A stretch of DNA of 56,707 nucleotides from an uncultured Candidatus Melainabacteria bacterium (GTDB lineage Bacteria > Cyanobacteriota > Vampirovibrionia > Gastranaerophilales > Gastranaerophilaceae), in NCBI GenBank assembly GCA_934747335.1, contig CAKVGS010000011.1, positions 1 to 56,707 on the forward strand. The letters are read 5' to 3'. Below the pieces are notes generated by a model, which was not told the origin of the DNA, made no database searches, and worked only from the letters and a program-made list of their open reading frames with translations. Below are positions 34,871-42,738 of the stretch, piece after piece (within the stretch, counting starts at the first letter, position 1; the number at the start of each line of letters is the position of its first letter). The position numbers were made by a program, and so were the translations under genes.

Positions 34871-34914
34871 CCTTTCATTTCACTCTCCCGCAAGGAGCGA
34901 GGGCTATCCATAAT

Positions 34915-34936
34915 GTAGGGTGCAATTCATTGCACC
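34915..34936 (+). repeat. REP-like element: GTAG plus hairpin
   Basis: GTAG, then GGTGCAA-TTCA-TTGCACC. It has the same GTAG foot as the other elements with a different stem sequence. It sits between the 161-aa membrane protein and mtnA. Confidence 0.75.
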
Positions 34937-34943
34937 AATAACT

Positions 34944-35429
34944 TTACTTAATCTCAAAATCCACACTGGTATTTTGATTATTTTCTTTTTTTATACCTGT
35001 AATAAGCTCATAAACATAAGCTGTTACCAAACCTGCAAATCCATTAAACAAAGCACTTATGCCTGCCATAAGAATCATAAGAAGCAACATTACGATAAAT
35101 GAACCAAAACTTCCCATAAAAAATCTTAAGAAACCTTGTGTATACGATGGAATCAACCATCCTAAAAGCATACTTATCGGCGCATAAACTACTGAAAACG
35201 CTATAAATGATACAAACCCGATAACCGCCCCAAAAATACAGCCTTCTCTTACGCTAATAATTCCGATTAATTCATTCTGTTTAAGATATGCAAGCACGAA
35301 TGCTGATAAGCATAGTATCAAAATCATAAAGCTCAAAAAGCTTACGTAAGGTACGATTGTTATAAGTCCCAAGATAACGCCTGCAAATGCGCTTAGGATT
35401 GATAATTGTTTTAAAAGTAGTAAGTTCAT
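34944..35429 (-). CDS. Small polytopic membrane protein
   Basis: A 161-aa protein with four predicted helices (about residues 9-27, 32-49, 67-90 and 107-140) and short loops. The last helix is followed by a polar tail (GIKKENNQNTSVDFEIK). I recognise no catalytic motif or transporter family. GGGG lies upstream of the ATG. Both flanking gaps contain REP-like hairpins. Minus strand, between leuC and mtnA. Confidence 0.7.
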   Translation of the reverse strand: MNLLLLKQLSILSAFAGVILGLITIVPYVSFLSFMILILCLSAFVLAYLKQNELIGIISVREGCIFGAVIGFVSFIAFSVVYAPISMLLGWLIPSYTQGFLRFFMGSFGSFIVMLLLMILMAGISALFNGFAGLVTAYVYELITGIKKENNQNTSVDFEIK

Positions 35430-35454
35430 AGTTTTAACCCCACCCCTTAGATTT

Positions 35455-35489
35455 GTAGGTCGGGTTCAACTATTGTCATTGAACCCGAC
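35455..35489 (+). repeat. REP-like element: GTAG plus long hairpin
   Basis: GTAG, then GTCGGGTTCA, an 11-base loop and TGAACCCGAC (10-bp stem). It lies between leuC and the 161-aa protein gene and may also act as a transcript-end hairpin. Confidence 0.78.
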
Positions 35490-35496
35490 AATAACT

Positions 35497-36738
35497 TTAT
35501 TCTGCTGAAATATAACCTCTTAATGCAGTATATGCTGCTACATAAGGAGATGCCAAATAGATAAATCCTTTTGTATTACCCATTCTGCCTTGGAAATTTC
35601 TGTTTTGAGTTGCCAAACAAACTTCTCCGTCGCCTAAAATTCCGGCATGAACACCAACACAAGGTCCGCATCCCGGAGCAAGAATCGCAGCGTTTGCTTC
35701 TACAAAAATATCAATCAAACCTTCTTTTAAAGCTTGTTTAAACACATCTTTAGAAGCAGGTGAAATCAACATTCTAACATCAGGATGAACGGTTTTGCCT
35801 TTCAAAATATTGGCAACAACTCTCAAATCCTCAATTCTACCGTTAGTACAAGTTCCGACATAAACTTGATTAACTTTGACATCTTTTAATTCTTCAACGC
35901 GTTTTGTGTTGTCAACAGTGTGAGGGCAAGAAACCGTATGCGGTACATCTTCTGCGTTAATGTTAATAACTCTTTCATAAACTGCATCCGCGTCAGGCAA
36001 AATTTGTCTGAATTTATCTTCACGTCCACGTTCCTTCAAAAATGCTTTTGTCTTATCGTCTGCAATGAACAAACCGCATTTTGCACCCGCTTCTACTGCC
36101 ATATTCGCTAGCGTAAATCTTTCTGACATTGTCATATTGTCAATCGTGTCACCTGTAAATTCCAATGCTTTATAAGTTGCTCCGTCTGCGCCAATCATTC
36201 CGATAAGATGAAGCATCAAATCTTTTGAGCAAATTCCTTCTCTAAATTTTCCTGTTACAACAATTTTAAATGTTGCTGGAACTTTCAACCAAGTTTTGCC
36301 AAGAGCCATCGCAACCGCAATATCGGTAGAACCCATGCCTGTCGCAAACGCACCCAATGCACCTGACGTACAAGTGTGAGAATCCGCACCAACTAGGACT
36401 TCACCCGGATTTACAAATGTTTCGATTAATCTTTGGTGACAAACCCCTGCCCCAACGTCTGAAAGTACAGCACCATATTCCTTATGGAACTCTCTAAGCA
36501 CCATGTGTGTGTTAGAAAGCTCTTTTCTAGGGCTTGGCGAAGCGTGGTCTATGAATAATATAGTTCTCTCGGGATTATTTAGTTTAGATTTACCAAGTTT
36601 TTTGAATTCTTGAACCGTTAAAGGTCCAGTTCCGTCTTGAACAGCAGAAACATCAACTTTAGAAATAACAAGCTCACCTGCATGCACTTGCTTACCTGCG
36701 TGTTCTGAAATAATCTTTTCTACTAATGTTAATCCCAT
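35497..36738 (-). CDS. leuC: 3-isopropylmalate dehydratase large subunit / homoaconitase family
   Basis: A 413-aa aconitase-superfamily large subunit with GADSHTCTSGALGAFATGMGSTD, VGTCTNGR and GCGPCVGVHAGIL; the last two supply the three 4Fe-4S cysteines. The short length and this motif set fit the LeuC type-2/homoaconitase clade, which needs a separate small subunit. No small subunit (LeuD) is adjacent, so leucine biosynthesis is likely but not proved. AGGAG precedes the ATG. Confidence 0.9.
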   Translation of the reverse strand: MGLTLVEKIISEHAGKQVHAGELVISKVDVSAVQDGTGPLTVQEFKKLGKSKLNNPERTILFIDHASPSPRKELSNTHMVLREFHKEYGAVLSDVGAGVCHQRLIETFVNPGEVLVGADSHTCTSGALGAFATGMGSTDIAVAMALGKTWLKVPATFKIVVTGKFREGICSKDLMLHLIGMIGADGATYKALEFTGDTIDNMTMSERFTLANMAVEAGAKCGLFIADDKTKAFLKERGREDKFRQILPDADAVYERVININAEDVPHTVSCPHTVDNTKRVEELKDVKVNQVYVGTCTNGRIEDLRVVANILKGKTVHPDVRMLISPASKDVFKQALKEGLIDIFVEANAAILAPGCGPCVGVHAGILGDGEVCLATQNRNFQGRMGNTKGFIYLASPYVAAYTALRGYISAE

Positions 36739-37106
36739 ACTCTAATCTCCTAAACTCGTTAATTATTTTAGCATAAAAAGAGGTAATTAAAAATATGTAG
36801 GTGTATTTATGTTAAAATAATTGAAGTATAAATGGGTAAAAATAACCTGCTTAAAATGGATTGCCACGGGCTAAACGCCCTCGCAATGACAGTACACTTG
36901 AAGGTCTGACGCCAAGTCATTGCGAGGAGCAACATCTAAAATTAGCAACGAAGCAATCCACAAAATCAGCTTTAATCGAGTATCGCAAGCGTATTCCATC
37001 TCCAAGTGGGAGGTATAGATAGAATTAAAACTTAATTCTCGCCCACAACATCCATTTAGTGGGAGAGATGTCACGATAGTGACAGAGAGGGAATGGGAAG
37101 GGTAAA
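36739..37106. other. 368-bp divergent intergenic region rich in repeat debris
   Basis: Besides MITE-like copy C (36857-36960), the segment 36961-37090 contains TGGGAGG, TTAGTGGGAGAGATG and GTCACGATAGTGAC-type short inverted repeats of intergenic-repeat character. A 67-codon open frame here (36871-37074) is repeat sequence, not a gene. No clear promoter could be read. Confidence 0.5.
36857..36960 (-). repeat. Palindromic MITE-like repeat, copy C (104 bp, reversed)
   Basis: The reverse complement starts TGGATTGCTTCGTTGC and aligns along its whole length with copies A and B: CTCGCAATGAC, GGCGT-AGAC, GTCATTGCGA, GGCG-TTAGCC. It is more diverged, with one end TGGATTGCCACG/CGTGGCAATCCA-like. Confidence 0.8.
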
Positions 37107-38621
37107 ATGAAACAAAAAAAACAAATATTATTATTCACAACAATTTTTCTAATCTGCTTAATCCTTTCCTGCCTCACCACCAACTACGATTATGACTTTT
37201 TCGCTCGTATAATCGTTGGCGAACGTTTTATCGAACAAGGCATTTTGCCGTTCAAAGATTTTTTATCATACACACCGACTCATCCTTGGTATGACCATGA
37301 ATGGGGTTCTGGCGTCGTATTTTATTTATTCCTAAAATATTTTGGCGCATTCGGAACAATTCTTCTTCAAACAATTTTAATGTTCGGAACAGCGTTTTTT
37401 GTAATAAAGACTCAAAAACTTCAAAAACACGCTTATCCGACTTCATTACTTTTCATTTCAGCTTTTCTTTTGATGTATTATCATCTAAATTCATCAGGCG
37501 TTCGTTGTCAGCTTTTCAGTTTCTTCTTTTTCAGCTTGTTTTTATATCTAATGGAAAAACTAAGAAAAAATTATTCAACAAAACTTATTTGGTTCATTCC
37601 CCCTATCGTAATCTTATGGAACAACCTTCATGGCGGAGTTGTTTCGGGTTTAGGTCTAATTTTTATGTATCTTGCAGGAGAACTTTTAAGCAAAAGACCT
37701 TGGAAAAAATATTTTGCCTTGCTTGCAATTTCGACTCCACTATTAATTATTAACCCTTATGGTATAAAATATTTAAACTTTTTATTCAGTGCTACAACAA
37801 TGAATCGCAAATACGTTGTTGAATGGTGGAGTATTTTAGCAAAAAGACATTTTTTGCATTATTTGCCGATTAGTTTATTTTGTATATTTGGTGTAATCAC
37901 AAACTTTATATCTAAAAAGAAATTAGACCTAACAAAAATAATTGTACTTGTAGTAACCTTATATTCAGGTTTAGCGCATGTAAAATTGCTTTCTCTATCT
38001 TTAATTGCTGTTTGCGCATTATGTTATAACGACATCTTAAGATTATTTAATCGTTTTCATAAAACTTTTAAAACGGTTGAAAAAACTCTTTATCCTGCTG
38101 TTATCGTACTTGCTTTGTTTGTTATTCCGCTATCTTCACCTGCTTATCCGAGATGTGACGCAAAAAAATACCCTTTAATGGAAACAGAATTCTTAAAAAT
38201 AAATGATATTAAAGGTAATGTTGTTGTACCATTTGGCTTGGGCAGTTATTTTTCATACAAACTTTATCCAAACAATCTGATTTATATGGATGGCCGTTAT
38301 GAAGAAGTTTATAACGACAAAGAATTTTTAACTCTTCGAGATTATGAACTCGCAGAAAATAATTGGCGCGATATTATTAATAATTATCGGACAGAGATTT
38401 TAATGCCACTTAAGTCTATTGAAGTTTACAATGTTTTACAACAAGATTCTGATTGGGTACAAATTTATGAAGGGAATGTTTGTGGTATCTTTGTAAAGAA
38501 AGGTGATGAAAAAACTTCATATATTGAACCAAATCACGATATTGATTATTATAAAAGAACAATGTTTGATAGTGTAACTTTTGGTAAGAAACTAAAATTT
38601 ATGGTGAAAAATAATGACTAA
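37107..38621 (+). CDS. Polytopic membrane protein, GT-C glycosyltransferase-like
   Basis: A 504-aa protein with about 9-10 hydrophobic helices up to residue ~350, then a soluble C-terminal domain of about 150 residues (YMDGRYEEVYNDKEFLTLRDYELAENNW). The acidic loop after helix 1 (NYDYDFFARIIVGERFI...YDHEWGSGVV) is the type of Asp/Glu loop that binds polyprenyl-phosphate sugars in GT-C enzymes. Assignment to that superfamily is inference. GGGAAGGG lies before the ATG. It overlaps the patatin gene by eight bases, forming an envelope/lipid pair. Confidence 0.75.
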   Translation: MKQKKQILLFTTIFLICLILSCLTTNYDYDFFARIIVGERFIEQGILPFKDFLSYTPTHPWYDHEWGSGVVFYLFLKYFGAFGTILLQTILMFGTAFFVIKTQKLQKHAYPTSLLFISAFLLMYYHLNSSGVRCQLFSFFFFSLFLYLMEKLRKNYSTKLIWFIPPIVILWNNLHGGVVSGLGLIFMYLAGELLSKRPWKKYFALLAISTPLLIINPYGIKYLNFLFSATTMNRKYVVEWWSILAKRHFLHYLPISLFCIFGVITNFISKKKLDLTKIIVLVVTLYSGLAHVKLLSLSLIAVCALCYNDILRLFNRFHKTFKTVEKTLYPAVIVLALFVIPLSSPAYPRCDAKKYPLMETEFLKINDIKGNVVVPFGLGSYFSYKLYPNNLIYMDGRYEEVYNDKEFLTLRDYELAENNWRDIINNYRTEILMPLKSIEVYNVLQQDSDWVQIYEGNVCGIFVKKGDEKTSYIEPNHDIDYYKRTMFDSVTFGKKLKFMVKNND

Positions 38622-39792
38622 TCCATTGAAATATACTTGCTTATTTGGTGGCGGTGCTATTCGAGGAATGGCTTATATTGGAACAATTCGAGCTTTAGAA
38701 GAGTTAGGTATTGAATACGATATAATCGGTGGTTCTTCAGTTGGCTCTGTTATAGCATCTCTCGTTGCTTGCGGATACAAATCTTATGAATTAGAAAATA
38801 TTTTTATGAAGGTTAATTTCGACTTGTTTAAAGATATCCACTTGGGTTTTGGTAAAGCTTTTGCGCTATCAAAAGGTGAAATTTTCCAAGATTGGTTAAA
38901 TGAACTTTTGGCAAAAAAAGTTGAAAATGTTAAAGGACGTAATATTGATTTTGAAGACTTAGAAAAAAATCTTGTAATTATAACAACAAATTTAACGAAG
39001 TTTTCTTCTCAAGAATTTTCAAAAAATGTTACACCAAAATTTGAAATCGCGCAGGCAATTAAAATTTCTTCAAGCATGCCGGGACTTATGGCACCATATA
39101 AATATGACGATTCTTTTTTAGTTGATGGGGATTTACAAAAGGCGTCACCGATGTGGAAATTATCAGAAAATTTAGACAGTTCTGAAAGCCGAATTTTGGA
39201 ATTCCGTTTAGAAGGTGATTACAGTAAGGATGAATCTAATCCTATTTCGTTTATTAATACCATTTATAGTTGTGTAACGGATGTAGCGACTGATTTTGTA
39301 ACGGAAATATTCGGTTCAAATGACCGTTATGATTGCGTAAGAATTGATACGGGTGATGTATTTTTTGCAGATTTTAATTTAAATAAAGACGCTAGACGCA
39401 ATTTAATAAATGTTGGTTACGAGCAAACAATGAATTATTTTAAAAATGTTTTGCCAAAGAAAAAAGAAAAGCTTTTAGAGGTTTATACTCCGATTTCAAC
39501 ATATCTCAAAAAAGCTTTGAAAGGTTTAAAAGCCAATAATGTTGAAGAAGTTCAATGGTGGTTTGGGGATATTTTTACTGTTTTATGCGAAAATAAAGAA
39601 ATTGTTGACCCACAAATTTACAATAAAATTAAGGTATTAAAAAACGATTTAGTCAAAGCAACTTCAACAATTTTGTTTTTCCATACTTGCTTTAAAGGTG
39701 CAAAACGACTTGAAGCTCAAATGAAAGATGTCATAATGACAGTTGATACAAGAATTGCAGACTTAAAATTATATTTGCAAAAAATTGAGTAA
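38614..39792 (+). CDS. Patatin-like phospholipase
   Basis: A 392-aa protein. The oxyanion motif GGGAIRG (12-18), nucleophile elbow GSSVG (Ser42) and catalytic Asp in VDGDL (Asp171) are intact; DGD replaces the common DGG/DGA. The C-terminal ~150 residues are helical and not part of the catalytic fold. Family members hydrolyse acyl chains from membrane lipids. No signal peptide. It is co-translated with the preceding membrane protein (eight-base overlap). Confidence 0.9.
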   Translation: MTNPLKYTCLFGGGAIRGMAYIGTIRALEELGIEYDIIGGSSVGSVIASLVACGYKSYELENIFMKVNFDLFKDIHLGFGKAFALSKGEIFQDWLNELLAKKVENVKGRNIDFEDLEKNLVIITTNLTKFSSQEFSKNVTPKFEIAQAIKISSSMPGLMAPYKYDDSFLVDGDLQKASPMWKLSENLDSSESRILEFRLEGDYSKDESNPISFINTIYSCVTDVATDFVTEIFGSNDRYDCVRIDTGDVFFADFNLNKDARRNLINVGYEQTMNYFKNVLPKKKEKLLEVYTPISTYLKKALKGLKANNVEEVQWWFGDIFTVLCENKEIVDPQIYNKIKVLKNDLVKATSTILFFHTCFKGAKRLEAQMKDVIMTVDTRIADLKLYLQKIE

Positions 39793-39863
39793 TTATTAAC
39801 TTTTGTTACAAAAAAGCAAGTTTCATGATTTTATAGACTTAATATTATTAGGGATATTAGGTC

Positions 39864-40586
39864 ATGACATTTATCGATAATTTTTCAAATCTAAATATGG
39901 GTAATTTTATGTCCGGATGGAACAATTGGTTCACTCCGACATTTTCGTGTGATTTTATGCCTTCTTTCTTTGATTTGAACATCTTTTCTTCCGGTTTCAA
40001 CAACTGGAGTTTCCCTAGTTTTAATAGCTTTAGTATGCCGTCATTATTTGATTTTGGGCAAACATTTGATTTTAATAATACTTTTTCTAACAACATTTGG
40101 GATAACACTAATTGGAATAATACAATATTTTCAGCGCCGACATTCAGTTCTAAAAATTCTAATATTGGCGACAGCTTTAGTTTTACTAATAAAAATAAAG
40201 CGAAATTTTCGATGAGAGAATACAATGCTCAAGCCGGAGAAAGACTTACAAAAATAGCATTAAAAAGAGCTATTGGATGGAATAAACAGTGTGCAAGATA
40301 TGTTAAAACAGCAATACAACAAGCAGGATTAGGTAGCTATAAGCCTGGACACGGATATCAAATGATAGATGTTATGCGCCAAAATAGTAATTTCAAAGAA
40401 ATTGCGACAAACAGCGTTGATGTACATGATTTGCCGGCAGGTTGTGTAATTGTATTCAAAAGAGGCTCACAAGGTTATAATCCGAAGTACGGACATGTAG
40501 AAATAACAACAGGTGATGGACGCGGAGTATCTGATGGTATAACCAAAAAATTACAACAACCTGATGCAATATTTGTACCTGTATAA
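39864..40586 (+). CDS. NlpC/CHAP-like cysteine peptidase domain with Phe/Trp/Asn-rich repeat N-terminus
   Basis: A 240-aa protein. Residues 1-110 are low complexity, with 22 Phe and 5 Trp plus many Asn and Ser. They include a near-tandem ~25-residue repeat: SGWNNWFTPTF..FMPSFFD and SGFNNWSFPSF..SMPSLFD. Residues 115-240 look like a papain-fold amidase: GWNKQCARYVKTA (C143), DLPAGCVIVFKRG, YGHVEI (H211). It is likely a peptidoglycan hydrolase. No signal peptide. The ribosome site is weak (AGGTC). It follows the patatin gene by 71 bases and converges on dnaX. Confidence 0.75.
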   Translation: MTFIDNFSNLNMGNFMSGWNNWFTPTFSCDFMPSFFDLNIFSSGFNNWSFPSFNSFSMPSLFDFGQTFDFNNTFSNNIWDNTNWNNTIFSAPTFSSKNSNIGDSFSFTNKNKAKFSMREYNAQAGERLTKIALKRAIGWNKQCARYVKTAIQQAGLGSYKPGHGYQMIDVMRQNSNFKEIATNSVDVHDLPAGCVIVFKRGSQGYNPKYGHVEITTGDGRGVSDGITKKLQQPDAIFVPV

Positions 40587-40591
40587 AACAA

Positions 40592-42496
40592 CTATTCTAT
40601 ATATTTTCCGTCAAAAAGTTCCATTACCATTTTTTCTTGGTCGGATTCCAAACGTTTTTTGTCACTCTCTGTTTTAGGAATATCTTCCGCTTTTGTCTTT
40701 TCTACTGTTTGCATTGGCGCTGATTCAGTAACTTGCTCAATTTCAGTCGCTTTTTGAGCTTGAGCAGGTTTTTCAATTTGCGATTGAGGTTTTGGTTGTA
40801 TATTTTGTTGCGGTTTTGACTCAGGCGCAACAGTCGGTGTTGCTATTTTAAAGTTTTTTTTTACTGACTCTGCCGTAATTTCGCTATCTCCGCCTTGAGG
40901 AAGTCGAACCATTACAGAAACATCTGCGTTAAACATTAAGCTTGCAGCATCAACAAGCATTTGCTTTTTGTTGGTATCGTTAATTTGCGCAACTAATTTT
41001 TCATTTTTAAATGTAATAATAACTCCATCAGGCGCAATTTTCACAGGAGTTGCTAAATTCAACAAAGCCTTTGTTGAAGGACTTTTTACATTTAACAATA
41101 AAGCTTTCCACAAACTCTGAATATCATTACCATCAGCCTTTTGCGACATTGGTGGCGGTGTAAAATCTTCTTCTTGCGGTAGTGGTTCAACAGTTCTTGG
41201 AGTTTCCTGCTTAATTGTTTGAGTAGGAGCAGGCTGACCTGCTTGAGGTTGACTAACTTGCGATTTAACTTCCTGAACAGGAATTGGCGCTGGGCGAGTC
41301 ACATGCGCTACTGGCTGTGGACGAGAGGCAGGCGTAAAGTTTCCGCCTTCAAGAGCTTTAACTCTGTTTTGTAAATCCAAAAGCGTAGAATTTTCACTCA
41401 TATTTGCTAAATCAATCATTCCGACTTCAAGCCACAAATGCTGATTAGAAGCAAGTTTCACTTCCTTAATATAATATGTGATTCTCTCAAGCAAAAAGAC
41501 TATTTGTTGAGTTTCCAAAGACTCTTTTTGTTTAATAAGTTCTGCTATTTGTGCTTCATTCAGTCCTGTTAGTTCGCTCAACAAATCAGGTTTACAATTT
41601 TTCACTATAAGCAAATTTTTAAAATATTCAGATAAGTTAGTCAAAATCTGCAACGGTTCATTACCTGAATTATAAATATCATTTAAAATTTCAATAGCTT
41701 CATTTGGTGATGAAGAAATTATTTTAGCACTCAATTTATTCAAAACATCAAAGGAAATTCTGCCAAGCACTGCATTAACATCTTCAGAGGTAATTTCTTT
41801 TGAAACACCAAGCAAGCTTAATTGGTCTAAAAGTGAAATACTGTCACGCATACCACCGGCGGAATTTTTCGCAATCGTAAATAGCGCATCGTCCGAAATA
41901 TTTATTTTTTCCTCGTCAGAAATATATCTCAAATGTTTAACTATATCATCGGTTGTAATTCTTCTGAAATCAAATCTTTGACAACGACTTTTGATTGTAT
42001 CAAGAACTTTATGCACTTCTGTTGTAGCAAGAATAAAAATAACATTTTCAGGCGGTTCTTCTAAAGTTTTTAACAATGCATTAAACGCATGATTAGTCAA
42101 CATGTGAACTTCGTCGATAATATAGATTTTATATTTGCCATGCACAGGAACATATTGAATTTTTTCCAAAATGCTTTGCGTATCTTCAACTTTTCTGTTA
42201 CTTGCAGCGTCAATCTCAATAACGTCCATTGGAACAGAATTCATAATATCCAAACAGCTTTCACATTCTCCGCAAGGGTGAATCGTAGGGCCGTTTTTGC
42301 AGTTCAAAGATTTTGCTAAGATTCTTGCAGTGGAAGTTTTACCCGTACCACGAGGGCCTGTAAATAAAAATGCGTGTGCAATTTTTCCAAGCTCAATTGC
42401 ACTTGTAAGAGTCTTTTTAATATGCTCTTGACCTACAAGTTTATCCAAAGTTTGTGGACGATATTTTCTATATAACGGTACATAATTTCCACTCAT
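40592..42496 (-). CDS. dnaX: DNA polymerase III subunits gamma/tau
   Basis: A 634-aa clamp-loader ATPase. It has GPRGTGKTS Walker A (47-55), a zinc module with C66, C75, C78 and C81, IIDEVHML Walker B and the SRCQRF sensor/arginine-finger block. A Pro/Gln-rich linker follows, then a tau-like C-terminal region. I see no obvious slippery heptamer that would make gamma. The promoter -10 is six bases from the ATG with no Shine-Dalgarno, so it is probably leaderless. Confidence 0.96.
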   Translation of the reverse strand: MSGNYVPLYRKYRPQTLDKLVGQEHIKKTLTSAIELGKIAHAFLFTGPRGTGKTSTARILAKSLNCKNGPTIHPCGECESCLDIMNSVPMDVIEIDAASNRKVEDTQSILEKIQYVPVHGKYKIYIIDEVHMLTNHAFNALLKTLEEPPENVIFILATTEVHKVLDTIKSRCQRFDFRRITTDDIVKHLRYISDEEKINISDDALFTIAKNSAGGMRDSISLLDQLSLLGVSKEITSEDVNAVLGRISFDVLNKLSAKIISSSPNEAIEILNDIYNSGNEPLQILTNLSEYFKNLLIVKNCKPDLLSELTGLNEAQIAELIKQKESLETQQIVFLLERITYYIKEVKLASNQHLWLEVGMIDLANMSENSTLLDLQNRVKALEGGNFTPASRPQPVAHVTRPAPIPVQEVKSQVSQPQAGQPAPTQTIKQETPRTVEPLPQEEDFTPPPMSQKADGNDIQSLWKALLLNVKSPSTKALLNLATPVKIAPDGVIITFKNEKLVAQINDTNKKQMLVDAASLMFNADVSVMVRLPQGGDSEITAESVKKNFKIATPTVAPESKPQQNIQPKPQSQIEKPAQAQKATEIEQVTESAPMQTVEKTKAEDIPKTESDKKRLESDQEKMVMELFDGKYIE

Positions 42497-42502
42497 ATCT
42501 CT

Positions 42503-42531
42503 AGTGTAACATGGAAAATAAAAGCAGTAAA
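42503..42531 (-). promoter_or_regulatory. dnaX promoter, leaderless geometry
   Basis: On the minus strand TTTACT (42531-42526), 17 bases and TACACT (42508-42503), then six bases and the ATG at 42496. Both hexamers match the consensus at 4/6. The spacing is the same as at the other leaderless starts. Confidence 0.45.
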
Positions 42532-42679
42532 TTTATATTTTCAGAAGACTTAAAATCTTCATTAATACACGGATTCTTTTTTTCGTCCGAGTTTAATTTG
42601 TATATTTCGCCGGAAAGTATGTAATTTTTTATTACAGGATTTTGTTTTTGCATGTTTCTATATTAAAATATTAGTATTG

Positions 42680-42699
42680 AAAAAGACTTTGGTCTTTTT
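42680..42699 (+). other. Short hairpin with T tract upstream of the slt gene
   Basis: AAAAAGAC-TTTG-GTCTTTTT (8-bp stem), 40 bases before the transglycosylase ATG. It could be a leader attenuator or simply a 5' hairpin. The surrounding 242-bp gap otherwise shows only a weak GAAGA/TCTTC repeat near 42543. Confidence 0.45.
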
Positions 42700-42738
42700 G
42701 GGAAGAAAAAGTTTAATTATTAGTTGGGATAAATTTGA

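Noticed and set aside
36871..37074. 67-codon minus-strand open frame
   Set aside because: It lies across the MITE-like copy C and its flanking repeat debris, has no ribosome site and no plausible protein composition.
39820..39850. CAAGTTT-N11 before the Phe-rich peptidase gene as a further sigma-28-like site
   Set aside because: The -10 (AGACTTAA) matches only three of eight positions.
42710..42738. AAAAGTTT followed by GGGATAA before the transglycosylase gene as a sigma-28-like site
   Set aside because: The -35 is imperfect, the spacing is 10 rather than 11, the GCC is absent, and the start would fall on the ATG.
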